Of a DNA stretch of 64,000 nt, positions 8,365 through 20,438 are shown in pieces. The notes beneath the pieces were generated by a model. That model saw only the letters and a list, made by a program, of their open reading frames with translations, ran no database searches and was not told the DNA's origin. The stretch spans positions 39,617 through 103,616 of the forward strand of contig MOEB01000016.1 of assembly GCA_001939945.1 (NCBI GenBank). The letters run 5' to 3'. Made by a program: the position numbers and the translations under genes. The DNA comes from Aerophototrophica crusticola. Lineage in GTDB: Bacteria; Pseudomonadota; Alphaproteobacteria; Azospirillales; Azospirillaceae. Within the stretch, counting starts at the first letter, position 1; every line of letters starts with the position of its first letter.

Positions 8365-9284
8365 GCAGCCCCCGCCCGATGAACCGCATCCTGGCGCGCA
8401 CCCTGGCCCTGGCCCTGCTTGGCGGCGGGATCGCGACGCTGCCGTTGGGCCTCCGCCCCGCCGACGCCCAGCCCGCCAGCCTGGAACTTGGCGGCAAGCA
8501 GCCGGTGGACATCACCGCCCAGGGCGGGTTCGAGTTCCATGACAAGGAAAAGGTGGCCATCGCCCGCGGCGGCGCCACCGCCGTTCAGGGCGACGTCACC
8601 CTGAAGGCCCGCACCCTGGCCGCCTATTTCCGGGAGGCGCCGGGCGGCGCGAACGAGGTCTACCGACTGGCCGCCGAGGGGGGCGTGGAGATCGCCAGCC
8701 CCGACCAGACAGCCTATGGCGAGCGCGGCGTGTATGACCTGGACAAGGGCGTGGCCGTGCTCAGCGGCGGCGACCTGAAGCTGGTGACGAAGCAGGACGT
8801 GGTGACCGCCAAGGACACGCTGGAATACTGGCGCGACCAGGACTTGGCCGTGGCCCGCGGCGACGCGGTGGCCGTGCGGGAGAACAGCCGCGTTCGCGCC
8901 GACCGGCTGGTGGGCCTGATGCAGGAGAACGCGGAAGGCCAAGTGGAGCTGACCCGCATCGACGCGGAGGGCAACGTGGTCATCACCACCCCGTCGGAGG
9001 TGGCCCGCGGTGACCGCGGCACCTATGACATCGGGCAGAAGGTGGCCATCCTGACCGGCAACGTGAAGATCACCCGCGGCCGCAACCAGTTGAACGGCAA
9101 CGCGGCGGAGGTGAACCTGGAGACGGGGATCAGCCGCCTGCTGTCCAACCCGCCCCGCGCCGCCGGTGCCGCCGCCCCCGCGCCGGCGGACAGCGACCGG
9201 GTCCGCGGCCTGTTCATCCCGGAAAGGCAGTCCAAGCCCGCCACCACCCCGCCTGCCGGCGGTCAAGGGAGCAACCAGCCATGA
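8361..9284 (+). CDS. lptA: LPS transport periplasmic protein LptA
   Basis: A 307-residue exported OstA/LptA-family protein. The signal peptide ends near PADA. The mature chain shows repeated OstA-type beta strands (for example VAIARGGATAVQGDVTLKARTLAAYF and ADRLVG). It forms the periplasmic LPS bridge between LptC and the outer-membrane LptD. It is longer than E. coli LptA (about 185 residues), as often in alphaproteobacteria. The start overlaps the lptC stop, and the stop overlaps the lptB start. Confidence 0.88.
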   Translation: MSSPRPMNRILARTLALALLGGGIATLPLGLRPADAQPASLELGGKQPVDITAQGGFEFHDKEKVAIARGGATAVQGDVTLKARTLAAYFREAPGGANEVYRLAAEGGVEIASPDQTAYGERGVYDLDKGVAVLSGGDLKLVTKQDVVTAKDTLEYWRDQDLAVARGDAVAVRENSRVRADRLVGLMQENAEGQVELTRIDAEGNVVITTPSEVARGDRGTYDIGQKVAILTGNVKITRGRNQLNGNAAEVNLETGISRLLSNPPRAAGAAAPAPADSDRVRGLFIPERQSKPATTPPAGGQGSNQP

Positions 9285-10084
9285 AGCGCCCCAACGACGA
9301 GCAGCCCGCCGGCACCGGCGTGGCCGAGGCTGAGCGGCCGGGCCCGCGGCTGGTGGCCAACAACACCGGCCTCGTCGCCTCCAAGCTGGGCAAGTCCTAC
9401 AAGGGCCGGCCGGTGCTGCGCGACGTCAGCCTGTCCGTGAAGCGGGGGGAGGCGGTGGGCCTGCTGGGCCCCAACGGCGCCGGCAAGACCACCTGCTTCT
9501 ACATCATCACCGGCCTGATCCTGCCGGACTACGGCACCATCACCCTGGACGGGTTGGCGGTGACGGAACTGCCCATGTACCGACGGGCGCGGCTGGGCAT
9601 CGGCTACCTGCCGCAGGAGGCCAGCATCTTCCGCGGCCTGTCGGTGGAGAACAACATCCGCGCTGTGCTGGAGGTGGTGGAGCCCAACCGCGACACGCGG
9701 GAGCAGATGCTGGACGAGCTGCTGGCGGAGTTCAGCATCACCCACCTGCGCCGCACCCCCGCCCTGGCCCTGTCGGGCGGTGAGCGGCGGCGCGTGGAGA
9801 TCGCCCGGGCCCTGGCCTCCCAGCCCCATTTCATCTTGCTGGACGAGCCCTTCGCCGGCATCGACCCCATCGCCGTCAACGATATCCGCGAGCTGGTCAG
9901 CCATCTGCGGGAGCGGGGGATCGGCGTGCTGATCACCGACCACAATGTGCGCGAGACCCTGGACATCGTGGACCGCGCCTACATCCTGCACGACGGCAAG
10001 GTGCTGATGGAGGGCGAGCCGTCGGAGATCGTCGCCCACAAGGACGTGCGCCGCGTGTACCTGGGCGAGCGGTTCAGCCTGTAA
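9281..10084 (+). CDS. lptB: LPS export ABC transporter ATP-binding protein LptB
   Basis: A 267-residue cytosolic ATPase powering LPS extraction by LptFG. It has Walker A GPNGAGKT (63-70), Q-loop GYLPQEASIF, signature LSGGERRR, Walker B FILLDEPF and the H-loop ITDHNVRETL. IDPIAVNDI and YLPQEASIFRGLSVENNI are typical of LptB. About 29 disordered residues precede the domain. It is the last gene of the lptCAB unit, upstream of rpoN as in many proteobacteria. Confidence 0.95.
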   Translation: MKRPNDEQPAGTGVAEAERPGPRLVANNTGLVASKLGKSYKGRPVLRDVSLSVKRGEAVGLLGPNGAGKTTCFYIITGLILPDYGTITLDGLAVTELPMYRRARLGIGYLPQEASIFRGLSVENNIRAVLEVVEPNRDTREQMLDELLAEFSITHLRRTPALALSGGERRRVEIARALASQPHFILLDEPFAGIDPIAVNDIRELVSHLRERGIGVLITDHNVRETLDIVDRAYILHDGKVLMEGEPSEIVAHKDVRRVYLGERFSL

Positions 10085-10366
10085 CGCCTCCCGGCCCATG
10101 CGACACATTCCCCCTCTCCACCGGGGAGGGGCGGGGTAGGGGGTCACGCTTTCCCCCGGGCCCCGGGCCGGGACGCGCCCCATATCCCCGGTTGTCCAAG
10201 CCGTTCCGGCCCCGCAACCGGTCTTTCCCCAACTGTCAAGTCATATCCTATGTCCGCGCAAAGGAATTGCGCGGGGGACGGCCCCGCGGGACTGTTGCGA
10301 AGCCGGGGCGGATACCCGTAGGGTGATGCGCATCGCCTTCCCCGGTTCGGTCACCACAGCAGTCCC
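10085..10366. other. lptB-rpoN intergenic region
   Basis: This 282-bp gap has no plausible ORF. Its first half holds a GC-rich palindromic stretch (CCCCTCTCC and GGGGAGGGG, about 10111-10135) like other intergenic repeats in this window. The AT-richer half from about 10200 presumably carries the rpoN promoter, but I could not assign -35/-10 boxes. Confidence 0.4.
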
Positions 10367-11908
10367 ATGGCCCTCCAGCAACGGCTCGATATCCGGCAGT
10401 CCCAGGCGCTGGTGATGACGCCGCAGCTCCAGCAGGCGATCAAGCTGCTGCAGCTCTCCAACATGGAGTTGGCGGATTACGTGGAGCGGGAGCTGGAGCA
10501 GAACCCGCTGCTGGAACGGGATGACGGCGACCGCTGGAAAGACGCCGCCCCCGACGGTGTGGACCGGGAGGACCCGGCCCCCGTCGCCGAGACGCGGGTG
10601 CGCGACACGGTGGACCTTGCCACCAGCGACCATATCGGCGCCGCCTCCGACGCGCCGCTGGATACCGACTTCGAGAATGTCTACAGCAGCTCCAGCGCCA
10701 GCGAGGTGGGGGAGCTGACGGGGTCCTACGCCGATGGCGGCGGGGAGGCGTTCGGTACCTGGTCCGCCCATTCCGGCAGCTTCGAGGACGGGGAGTCCAG
10801 CTTCGAGGCGACGCTGAGCGAGAAGCCGAACCTGCGCGACCACCTGGCCGAACAGGTGATGATGGACATCCTGGACCCGCTGGACCGGATGGTGGCCTTC
10901 ATGCTGGTGGACCAGCTCGACCCCGCCGGCTACTTCACCGGCGACGTGGGGGAGATCGCGGACGATCTGGGCTGCCTGCCGGAGCGGGTGGAGGCGGTGC
11001 TGGGCCGGCTCCAGCGCTTCGACCCGCCGGGCATCTTTGCCCGCTCGCTGAAGGAATGCCTGGCGCTCCAACTGCGGGAAAAAGACCGGCTGGACCCCTG
11101 CATGCAGGCCTTGCTGGACAATCTGCCCCTGCTGGCCGCCCGCAACCTGAACCAGTTGCTGAAGGTCTGCGGCGTGGACGCCGAGGACCTGTCCGACATG
11201 GTGGCGGAGATCAAGGCGCTGAACCCCAAGCCGGCGCTGGCCTTCGACAGCGAGCCGGTGCAGACCCTGGTGCCCGACATCACCATGCGGGCCAACCCGG
11301 GCGGCGGCTGGGTGGTGGAGCTGAACACCGACACCCTGCCCAAGGTGCTGGTCAACCAGCGCTACCACGCGAAGGTCATGACCGGGGCCAAGGGCAAGGC
11401 CGACAAGGACTACATCGCCGAGTGCTTCCAGTCGGCGAGCTGGCTGGTGAAAAGCCTGCACCAGCGGGCGAACACCATCCTGAAGGTGGCGACGGAGATC
11501 GTGCGCCAGCAGGACGCCTTCTTCCTGCACGGGCTCCAGTTCCTGAAGCCGCTGATCCTGCGCGACATCGCCGAGGCCATCGGCATGCACGAAAGCACGG
11601 TCAGCCGCGTCACCACCAACAAGTTCATCGCCACGCCGCGCGGCGTTTTCGAGCTGAAATACTTCTTCACCTCGTCAATCGCCGGGGCCGACGGGCAGGC
11701 CGCCCACTCGGCGGAGGCGGTGCGTTACCGCATCAAAGCGTTGATCGATTCCGAGAAACCGGATGACACCTTGTCCGACGACAAGTTGGTTGAAATCCTC
11801 AGGGGTGAGGGGATCGACATTGCGCGACGAACGGTCGCAAAGTATCGTGAGGGGATGAAGATCCCCTCGTCAGTCCAGCGCCGCCGGGAGAAGGCACTTG
11901 GTTTGTAG
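10367..11908 (+). CDS. rpoN: RNA polymerase sigma-54 factor
   Basis: A 513-residue sigma-54. The glutamine-rich activator-interacting region I is at the N terminus (QSQALVMTPQLQQAIKLLQ), followed by an acidic linker and the core-binding and DNA-binding domains. The RpoN box ARRTVAKYRE (about 486-495) reads the -24 element. It directs nitrogen-regulated and other enhancer-dependent genes. hpf and ptsN follow, the conserved proteobacterial order. Confidence 0.97.
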   Translation: MALQQRLDIRQSQALVMTPQLQQAIKLLQLSNMELADYVERELEQNPLLERDDGDRWKDAAPDGVDREDPAPVAETRVRDTVDLATSDHIGAASDAPLDTDFENVYSSSSASEVGELTGSYADGGGEAFGTWSAHSGSFEDGESSFEATLSEKPNLRDHLAEQVMMDILDPLDRMVAFMLVDQLDPAGYFTGDVGEIADDLGCLPERVEAVLGRLQRFDPPGIFARSLKECLALQLREKDRLDPCMQALLDNLPLLAARNLNQLLKVCGVDAEDLSDMVAEIKALNPKPALAFDSEPVQTLVPDITMRANPGGGWVVELNTDTLPKVLVNQRYHAKVMTGAKGKADKDYIAECFQSASWLVKSLHQRANTILKVATEIVRQQDAFFLHGLQFLKPLILRDIAEAIGMHESTVSRVTTNKFIATPRGVFELKYFFTSSIAGADGQAAHSAEAVRYRIKALIDSEKPDDTLSDDKLVEILRGEGIDIARRTVAKYREGMKIPSSVQRRREKALGL

Positions 11909-12028
11909 CCACCCGCGCTGACCACGGCCGGATGACCACCCTCCGGGCTCCCCAGGCAGCATGCCCCAAGGCCGGCGGGCGAGGATCAGACCTCAAGGAT
12001 CTCAGCGCCTTCGCAGAATAGGTTCATC

Positions 12029-12658
12029 ATGCAGGTCACCGTCAAAGGCAAACAGCTCGATGTGGGCGATTCCCTCCGCACCCACGTGAAGGACACGCTG
12101 TCGGCCCTGGTGGGGAAGTATTTCGGCAACCCGATGGAGGCCACGGTCATCCTGTCCCGGGACGCCCACCTGTACAAGGCGGACATCCAGGTCCATGTGG
12201 GCCGGGGCATCCTGCTGCAATCCAATGCCGAGGCGACGGAACCCTACCCCGCCTTCGATGAGGCCGCGGACCGCGTGGCCAAGCGCCTGCGCCGCTACAA
12301 GCGCCGCCTGAAGGACCACCACAACCGCGCCACGGTCGCCGATCTCCCGGTCACGCCGGCGCGCAAGTACATCATCGAGGCTGCCGCGGACGAGGCAGAC
12401 ACCCTTGACGATTCCGGCGAAGACACCGCGGAGGCCTTGAATGGCGACGCGCACCAGCCCATCGTTGTTGCGGAGATGCAGACCAACATCGAGATGCTGA
12501 CGGTGAGCGAGGCCGTGATGCGCATGGACCTCGCCGACCTGCCGGCCCTGATGTTCCGCAACCGTGCCCATGGTGGTCTGAACATGATCTATCGCCGCCC
12601 TGACGGTAATGTGGGCTGGGTAGACCCCACCGGCGCCGTGCCTGCCGCGCGGCCGTGA
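12029..12658 (+). CDS. hpf: Ribosome hibernation promoting factor
   Basis: A 209-residue long-form HPF/RaiA-family protein. The N-terminal ribosome-binding domain (MQVTVKGKQLDVGDSLRTHV...RLRRYKRRLKDH) is joined by an acidic linker to a C-terminal dimerisation domain (about 150-205, with YRRPDGNVGWVDP). Long HPF drives 100S ribosome dimers in stationary phase. It lies between rpoN and ptsN. Confidence 0.93.
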   Translation: MQVTVKGKQLDVGDSLRTHVKDTLSALVGKYFGNPMEATVILSRDAHLYKADIQVHVGRGILLQSNAEATEPYPAFDEAADRVAKRLRRYKRRLKDHHNRATVADLPVTPARKYIIEAAADEADTLDDSGEDTAEALNGDAHQPIVVAEMQTNIEMLTVSEAVMRMDLADLPALMFRNRAHGGLNMIYRRPDGNVGWVDPTGAVPAARP

Positions 12659-12725
12659 GCCCTTTGGCAGCCCCATGCCGTTGACCGCCCGAACCGTTCC
12701 CGCCTCCATTTCCCCTTCGGCCCCG

Positions 12726-13184
12726 ATGAACGACCTGATCACGCCGGAGGGCATCCTCCCGAACCTGCGCGCCGGCTCCAAGAAGCAGGCGTTGCAGGAA
12801 CTTGCCCGCAAGGCCGCGGAGGTGACCGGCCAGCACGAGCGGGCCATTTTCGACGTGCTGGTGGAGCGGGAGCGGTTGGGCACCACCGGCGTGGGGCGCG
12901 GCATCGCCATCCCCCACGGCAAGCTGCCGGGCCTGCCTGGCGTGCTGGCCATCTTCGCCCGGTTGGAAAAGCCGGTGGACTTCGACGCCATCGACGAACA
13001 GCCGGTGGACCTGATGTGCCTGCTCCTCGCCCCGGAAGGGGCGGGGGCAGACCACCTGAAGGCCCTGGCCCGGGTCTCCCGCCTGCTGCGGGACCCGGTC
13101 CTGTGCGAGAAGCTGCGCGGGGCGGAGTCGGCCGACGCCCTTTACGCCCTGCTGGCCCACACGGAGCAGAGCCACGCGGCGTGA
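12726..13184 (+). CDS. ptsN: PTS IIA-like nitrogen regulatory protein PtsN
   Basis: A 152-residue EIIA-Ntr domain, the terminal phosphate acceptor of the nitrogen PTS, regulating transport and stress responses by protein contacts. The phosphorylated His lies in GVGRGIAIPHGKL (about residue 64). The start at 12726 (MNDLITPEGI) matches the usual family N terminus. An ATG at 12675 would add 17 residues, and neither has a strong ribosome site. Downstream of rpoN and hpf, its usual place. Confidence 0.92.
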   Translation: MNDLITPEGILPNLRAGSKKQALQELARKAAEVTGQHERAIFDVLVERERLGTTGVGRGIAIPHGKLPGLPGVLAIFARLEKPVDFDAIDEQPVDLMCLLLAPEGAGADHLKALARVSRLLRDPVLCEKLRGAESADALYALLAHTEQSHAA

Positions 13185-13196
13185 TTTACCGCGTCA

Positions 13197-13420
13197 TGCA
13201 GGGCCCATGATGTCACCCCGGGCTTGACCCGGGGCCCTCGGGTCCGGTCGATGCAGGGCACCGAAAGCCCTTTTTCCTTTGTTCTCACCATCCGTGTCGG
13301 CCAACGCCGCGCACGAGAAGCCTCATCGGCTCCTTGTCCTGCACTCCGCTGCCGCCCCTTGGCACGTCCGCCTTCCCAAGGGCCCCGGGTCAAGCCCGGG
13401 GTGACCTCCAGCGATTTGCA
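13197..13420 (-). repeat. Long palindromic intergenic element, short form, copy 1
   Basis: A roughly 224-bp non-coding element. The terminal inverted repeats are built on TGATGTCACCCCGGGCTTGA (left, from 13208) and its complement (right, ending about 13410), and extend outward as TGCAGGGC...TTGCA. Internal marks (GAAAGCCC near 13262, GCCGCCCCTTGGCAC near 13352) also occur in the copy at 16163, but in reversed order and strand, so this copy is in the minus orientation. It ends 15 bp from the 3' end of the large metH gene. Confidence 0.8.
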
Positions 13421-13435
13421 CCAAGCCGGCAGCCC

Positions 13436-16138
<2,703 letters not shown>

Positions 16139-16162
16139 CGGGGCAAGGCTCTCGACCAGGAT

Positions 16163-16326
16163 TGCAGGGCGCTGATGTCACCCCGGCCTTGAGCCGGGGC
16201 CCTTGGGAAAGCGGTGGTGCCAAGGGGCGGCAGCGGGGCAGGGGAAGGGGAAAAAGGGGCTTTCGGTGGCCTGCATCGGCGGTTCCCGGGGGCGCAGGGC
16301 CGGGGTGACCTCTGGTGCCTTGCAGG
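16163..16326 (+). repeat. Long palindromic intergenic element, short form, copy 2
   Basis: A roughly 164-bp element between the two metH genes. The left end is TGCAGGGCGCTGATGTCACC and the right end GGGGTGACCTCTGGTGCC. The interior GAAAGCGGTGGTGCCAAGG (about 16205) and GGGGCTTTCGGTGGCC (about 16256) are the reverse complement of blocks in the copy at 13197. The two copies thus flank the 2.7-kb metH gene as an inverted pair. Confidence 0.8.
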
Positions 16327-16334
16327 CCTGTTGG

Positions 16335-17402
16335 TCAGAACGCCGGCATGGTGAAGGGCTCCAGGCCCGACAGGCGCATCACCGGTTCCACCACGGCGGG
16401 CTTGCGCGGCTTGATGCCCTTCACGGCCTGGGCGATGGCCTTGATGTGGGGCGGGGTGGTGCCGCAGCAGCCGCCGACGATGTTCACCAGCCCGTCCTGG
16501 GCCCAGCCGCGCAGATGCTCCGCCGTCTGGTCCGGCGTCTCGTCATAGCCGCCGAACTCGTTGGGCAGGCCGGCGTTGGGGTAGGCCGACACGTACACGT
16601 CCGCCACCCGGGCCAGCTCCTGCACGTACGGGCGCATCAGGTCGGCGCCCAGGGCGCAGTTCAGGCCGATGCTGAAGGGGCGTACGTGCCGCAGGCTGTT
16701 CCAGAAGGCCTCTGTCGTCTGGCCCGACAGCGTACGGCCGGACCGGTCGGTGATGGTGCCGGAGACGAGCACCGGCAGGGCCAGGCCCAGCTCCTCCAGC
16801 ACCTCATCCACGGCGAACAATGCTGCCTTGGCGTTCAGGGTGTCGAAGATGGTCTCCACCATCAGCAGGTCCGCCCCACCGTCGATCAGGCCGCGGGTCT
16901 GCTCCGCGTACGCCGCCCGCAGCTCGTCGAAGTCCACGTTGCGGAAGCCGGGGTCGGTCACCACGGGGCTGATGCTGGCCGTGCGGTTGGTGGGGCCCAG
17001 CGCGCCGGCCACATAGCGCGGGCGGGACGGGTCCGCCGCCTCCGCCTCATCCGCCGCGGCGCGGGCCAGGGCGGCGCCGGCCTTGTTCAGCTCGTACGCC
17101 AGCTCGGCCATGCCGTAATCCTCCAGCGAGATGCTGGTGGAGTTGAAGGTGTTGGTCTCAATGATGTCGGCGCCGGCGGCCAGGTACTGGGTGTGGATTT
17201 CCTGGATGATGTGCGGCTGGGTCAGGCTCAACAGGTCGTTGTTGCCCTTCACGTCCCGCGGCCAGTCCTTGAAGCGCTCCCCGCGGTAGTCCGCCTCTTC
17301 CAGCTTGTGGCGCTGGATCATGGTGCCCATGGCGCCGTCGATCACCAGGATTCGCTCACGCGCGATCTCCGGCAGCTTGGCCAAGCGTTCGGCACGGGTC
17401 AT
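16335..17402 (-). CDS. metH: Methionine synthase, homocysteine S-methyltransferase part (split MetH)
   Basis: A 355-residue homocysteine-binding domain. The zinc thiol ligands are the Cys in GLNCALG and the CC pair in [23 protein letters not shown] is the family N terminus. It acts with the downstream 900-residue cobalamin protein to methylate homocysteine with methyltetrahydrofolate. The start at 17402 ([10 protein letters not shown]) follows GGAGG; the frame extends upstream without homology. The two genes are 196 bp apart, separated by a palindromic element. Confidence 0.94.
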   Translation of the reverse strand: MTRAERLAKLPEIARERILVIDGAMGTMIQRHKLEEADYRGERFKDWPRDVKGNNDLLSLTQPHIIQEIHTQYLAAGADIIETNTFNSTSISLEDYGMAELAYELNKAGAALARAAADEAEAADPSRPRYVAGALGPTNRTASISPVVTDPGFRNVDFDELRAAYAEQTRGLIDGGADLLMVETIFDTLNAKAALFAVDEVLEELGLALPVLVSGTITDRSGRTLSGQTTEAFWNSLRHVRPFSIGLNCALGADLMRPYVQELARVADVYVSAYPNAGLPNEFGGYDETPDQTAEHLRGWAQDGLVNIVGGCCGTTPPHIKAIAQAVKGIKPRKPAVVEPVMRLSGLEPFTMPAF

Positions 17403-17494
17403 GAAGAGGCCTCCGACCAGGAAATACGGGAGGGCCGGGACGCATCGCGCCCAGCCCAGGCCGGTATCTAACACCGGGGCATCAACGCATGCAA

Positions 17495-17514
17495 ACATAA
17501 AGATGTCTTTATGT
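17495..17514. promoter_or_regulatory. Perfect 20-bp palindromic operator upstream of metH
   Basis: ACATAAAGA and TCTTTATGT are perfect inverted arms around TG, 93 bp before the metH N-part start. The pattern resembles sites of ArsR-family regulators of methionine metabolism (SahR-like, responding to S-adenosylhomocysteine), as I remember them. No such regulator gene is in the window. Confidence 0.6.
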
Positions 17515-17538
17515 GATGGCCCGGGTTGGTCGCCCGCC

Positions 17539-19602
17539 TCAGCCGGCACCCCCGGGCAACAGCCGCAGGGTGAAGCGGGTGCCCCCGCCGGGCCGGTCCT
17601 CCGCGCCGATCACCCCGCCCAGGGCGCCGGTCACCAGATTGTAGGCCATGTGCAGGCCAAGGCCGGTGCGGCCATCACGGCGGCCGGTGGTGACAAAGGG
17701 CTCGAACAGCCGGCCGCGCACCTCCGCGGGCAGGCCGGTGCCGTCGTCCTCCACGGCCAGGGCCACCCGGTCCCCGTCCGGGGCCGCCGACAACCGCACC
17801 GTGCCGCCCCGGCCGGGCGGGAAGGCATGGGAAAGGATGTTGGACAGCAGCTCGTCCAGCACCTGCCCCAGGACGCCCGGGTTGCCCCGTACCTCCAGCC
17901 CCGGCGGCACTTCCACCTCCAGCCGCACGCCCGCATTGCGCAGGCGCGCTTCCTGCGCTGGCAGCAGCTCCGACAGGAATTCAGGCAGGTCGAAGCGGCG
18001 GTGCGGCCCGCCCTCCGGCTCCCCCGCCACCTGCTTGAAGCTCTGCACCACCGCCGCCGTGCGGGTCACGTTGACGGTCAGCAGCGTGGATGCCTCCCGC
18101 AGGTCCTGCAGGAAGGTGGCGAAGGCCGTGCGGGTCACCTTGCCGGACTGCAAGGCCCTCTCCAGCTCATCCACCTGCTGGGTCAGGTGGGAGGTGGTGG
18201 TGAGGGTGATGCCCAGCGGCGTGTTCAGCTCATGCGCCACGCCGGCCACCAGCCGGCCCAGGCCCGCCAGCTTCTCGGACTGGACAAGCTGGCCCTGGGT
18301 GGCGCGCAGCTCCTCCACGGCTTGACTCAGGTGCCGGGTGCGGTCGGCCACCTGGGCTTCCAGGTCGCGGTTCAGGGCGGCCAGCCGGTCGTTCAGCCGG
18401 TTGGCCTGGTCCAGCAGCCGGCGCAGGCGGTCGAACAGCAGGGCGCCCTGGATGAACAGCATCAGGCAATAGCCCGCCTCCACCACCCCGGGGAAACCCA
18501 GCCGCAGCACCAGCGCCAGGTTGGCCAGGGCCAGAACCGCCCAGGCCAACCCCATGGGCAACGCCAGACCCTGGCCCGACCGCCAGGCACGCCACGCCAC
18601 CAGGGCCAGGGTCAGGGCACAGGCAGCCAGGGCCAGCCCCGCCGTCCGGGTCAGCAGCCCGGGGTGGGACAGGGTCCAGAAGGACGCCACCGGCACCGCC
18701 AGGCTCAACAGCGCGGCCGGCGCCATCCAGCGCCAGCGCACATGGCCGGGGAACAGCAATTGGGCGCTGGCCAGGCAGGACAGCCAGACGCCTGGGAACA
18801 TCCAGTTGTTCACCTGCGCCAGGGCCTGGCCGGAAATCTCACCCGCCAGCAGGCTGCCCAACGGGGTGTTGCTGGTCACCTGCACCAGGGCGATGGACAG
18901 GGACATGCCGGCGAAGGCCAGGCAGGCCCGGTCGCTGGGCCGCAGCAGGAACAGGATCAGGTACAGCAGCCCCATGGAGCCGCACAGGCTGAGGAACGCC
19001 GCCCGCAGCGCCAGCTCCGCCTGCCAGGAGTCGAACAGCGTGTCCGCAGGCCCCAGCAGCAGGGGCTGGGTCATGCCGCCATAGCCGCCGAAGGCCGCCA
19101 CGCGGACCAGGATGTCCAGCTCCGTCCCGCCGCCGGGCAGGGCGGCCAGCGCCTTCTGACCCGCGGTGTGGGTCCCGCCCGCGGTCAGGCCGGCCCGGCC
19201 GGTGTGCAGGGTGGGGCGGCCGTTGACGGCGACCTCCCAGGCGATGAAGCGCTGGGCCTGCCGCAGGGCCAGGGGCGGGGCGTCGGCGGGCAGCAGCACC
19301 CGCAGGCGATAGGTGCCCACCCCCTCACCGGGCAGGGGCTTCCCGCCCACCGACAGGGAGGTCCAGCGCCCCGGCACCGCCAGCAGCGTGCCGTCGCCCG
19401 GCGGGGGCTGCCCAGGGTCCAGCAGCCTGCCGGGCCAGAAGGACCAATCCCCCACCAGCCGCACCGGCCCGTCCCGGCCGAAATCCCAGCCGCGCAGGTC
19501 CAACACCCCGTCCGCGGCCCGGGGTGGCGGGGTGGCCGCCAGGGATGCCGGCCCGGCCAACACCGTCAGCAGAAATGCCAGAAGGCCGATGATGACCCGC
19601 AT
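17539..19602 (-). CDS. Sensor histidine kinase with 7TMR-DISM input module
   Basis: A 687-residue membrane kinase. A signal peptide is followed by an extracellular sugar-binding-like beta domain (about 30-180, with YRLRVLLP and WEVAVNGR), seven hydrophobic segments (about 190-390), a coiled coil and a kinase core. The phospho-acceptor is H457 in [11 protein letters not shown]. The ATPase has NILSHAF in place of a standard N-box Asn-rich motif, then DDGTGLP and [13 protein letters not shown]. No response regulator is adjacent. The ATG at 19602 gives a clean signal peptide; 19629 is the alternative. Confidence 0.88.
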   Translation of the reverse strand: MRVIIGLLAFLLTVLAGPASLAATPPPRAADGVLDLRGWDFGRDGPVRLVGDWSFWPGRLLDPGQPPPGDGTLLAVPGRWTSLSVGGKPLPGEGVGTYRLRVLLPADAPPLALRQAQRFIAWEVAVNGRPTLHTGRAGLTAGGTHTAGQKALAALPGGGTELDILVRVAAFGGYGGMTQPLLLGPADTLFDSWQAELALRAAFLSLCGSMGLLYLILFLLRPSDRACLAFAGMSLSIALVQVTSNTPLGSLLAGEISGQALAQVNNWMFPGVWLSCLASAQLLFPGHVRWRWMAPAALLSLAVPVASFWTLSHPGLLTRTAGLALAACALTLALVAWRAWRSGQGLALPMGLAWAVLALANLALVLRLGFPGVVEAGYCLMLFIQGALLFDRLRRLLDQANRLNDRLAALNRDLEAQVADRTRHLSQAVEELRATQGQLVQSEKLAGLGRLVAGVAHELNTPLGITLTTTSHLTQQVDELERALQSGKVTRTAFATFLQDLREASTLLTVNVTRTAAVVQSFKQVAGEPEGGPHRRFDLPEFLSELLPAQEARLRNAGVRLEVEVPPGLEVRGNPGVLGQVLDELLSNILSHAFPPGRGGTVRLSAAPDGDRVALAVEDDGTGLPAEVRGRLFEPFVTTGRRDGRTGLGLHMAYNLVTGALGGVIGAEDRPGGGTRFTLRLLPGGAG

Positions 19603-19795
19603 CCGTCCCACGCGAAACCGGTCCCGCAATCCGGGCGACTGTGGGGCAGGCCGGGCTTCTTCGCAAACGTGTATTGGTTCAGGTCCGGCATGGCAGACCG
19701 GCAGGTGGCACCCCCTGGGAAGCCATGGCCCCCCACGGCCGGGGTGGTGCCGGAATTACGTTGGCAAACGGGGGCTTGATCCCTATCTCTTGCGC

Positions 19796-20305
19796 ATGCC
19801 GTCCCGCCCCGCGCCCCGCCGCGCCCTGCCCATCGCCCTTGCCCTGACCCTCATCGCCGCCCCGGCCTGGGCGGCGTGCACCGATCCGGCCGGGCCCGCC
19901 GTCAATTGGCGCCGCTGCTACCATGACGGGCGCGACCTCAAGGGGGTGGACATGTCCGGCGCCATGCTGCGCGAGGCCACCTTCCAGCGCAGCGACCTGT
20001 CCGGCGCCACCCTGCAGAAGGTGGACGGCTACCGGGCCAAGTTCTTCAGCGCCAAGCTGCTGGGCACGGTCCTGGACGAGTCCCGCCTGATCGAGGCGGA
20101 CTTCACCCGCGCCGACCTGTCCGGGGCCAAGTTGCGCGGGGCGGACCTGCGCAATGCCAAGATGGTGGACACCATCCTGAAGCAGGCGGACCTGACCGGG
20201 GCGCGGCTGGACGGCACGGACCTGCGCAATGCCGACCTGTCCGGCGCCACCTGGACCGACGGCAAGCGGACCTGTGCCACCCCGTCCGTGGGCCAATGCA
20301 ACTGA
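19796..20305 (+). CDS. Exported pentapeptide-repeat protein
   Basis: A 169-residue protein with a signal peptide (cut near AWAA). From about residue 48 it has successive A(D/N)LSx-type pentapeptides such as DLSGA, ADLRN, ADLTG and ADLSG, which form a right-handed four-sided beta helix. Two Cys pairs near the ends of the mature chain (CTD...RRCYHD and RTCATPSVGQC) could form disulphides, fitting a periplasmic location. Function unknown; such repeats are scaffolds. Confidence 0.82.
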   Translation: MPSRPAPRRALPIALALTLIAAPAWAACTDPAGPAVNWRRCYHDGRDLKGVDMSGAMLREATFQRSDLSGATLQKVDGYRAKFFSAKLLGTVLDESRLIEADFTRADLSGAKLRGADLRNAKMVDTILKQADLTGARLDGTDLRNADLSGATWTDGKRTCATPSVGQCN

Positions 20306-20438
20306 CCAAGTCGTTGCGCAAACCTTAAACCATCGAAAGGACAAGGGCGGCGGCCCTTGGCGAAGTGCGAACTTGGGCCTATGCTGTTCTGTATAGGCCG
20401 GGTGGATGCGTGTCCCGGCCGGCGCGCGTGGCGGGGGC

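Noticed and set aside
17403..17538. SAM or SAH riboswitch before metH
   Set aside because: The short leader shows the palindromic operator but no recognisable riboswitch core.
17305..19779. 824-codon frame antisense to the histidine kinase
   Set aside because: Product is Gln/Gly/Arg-rich low complexity. The kinase on the minus strand has all motifs.
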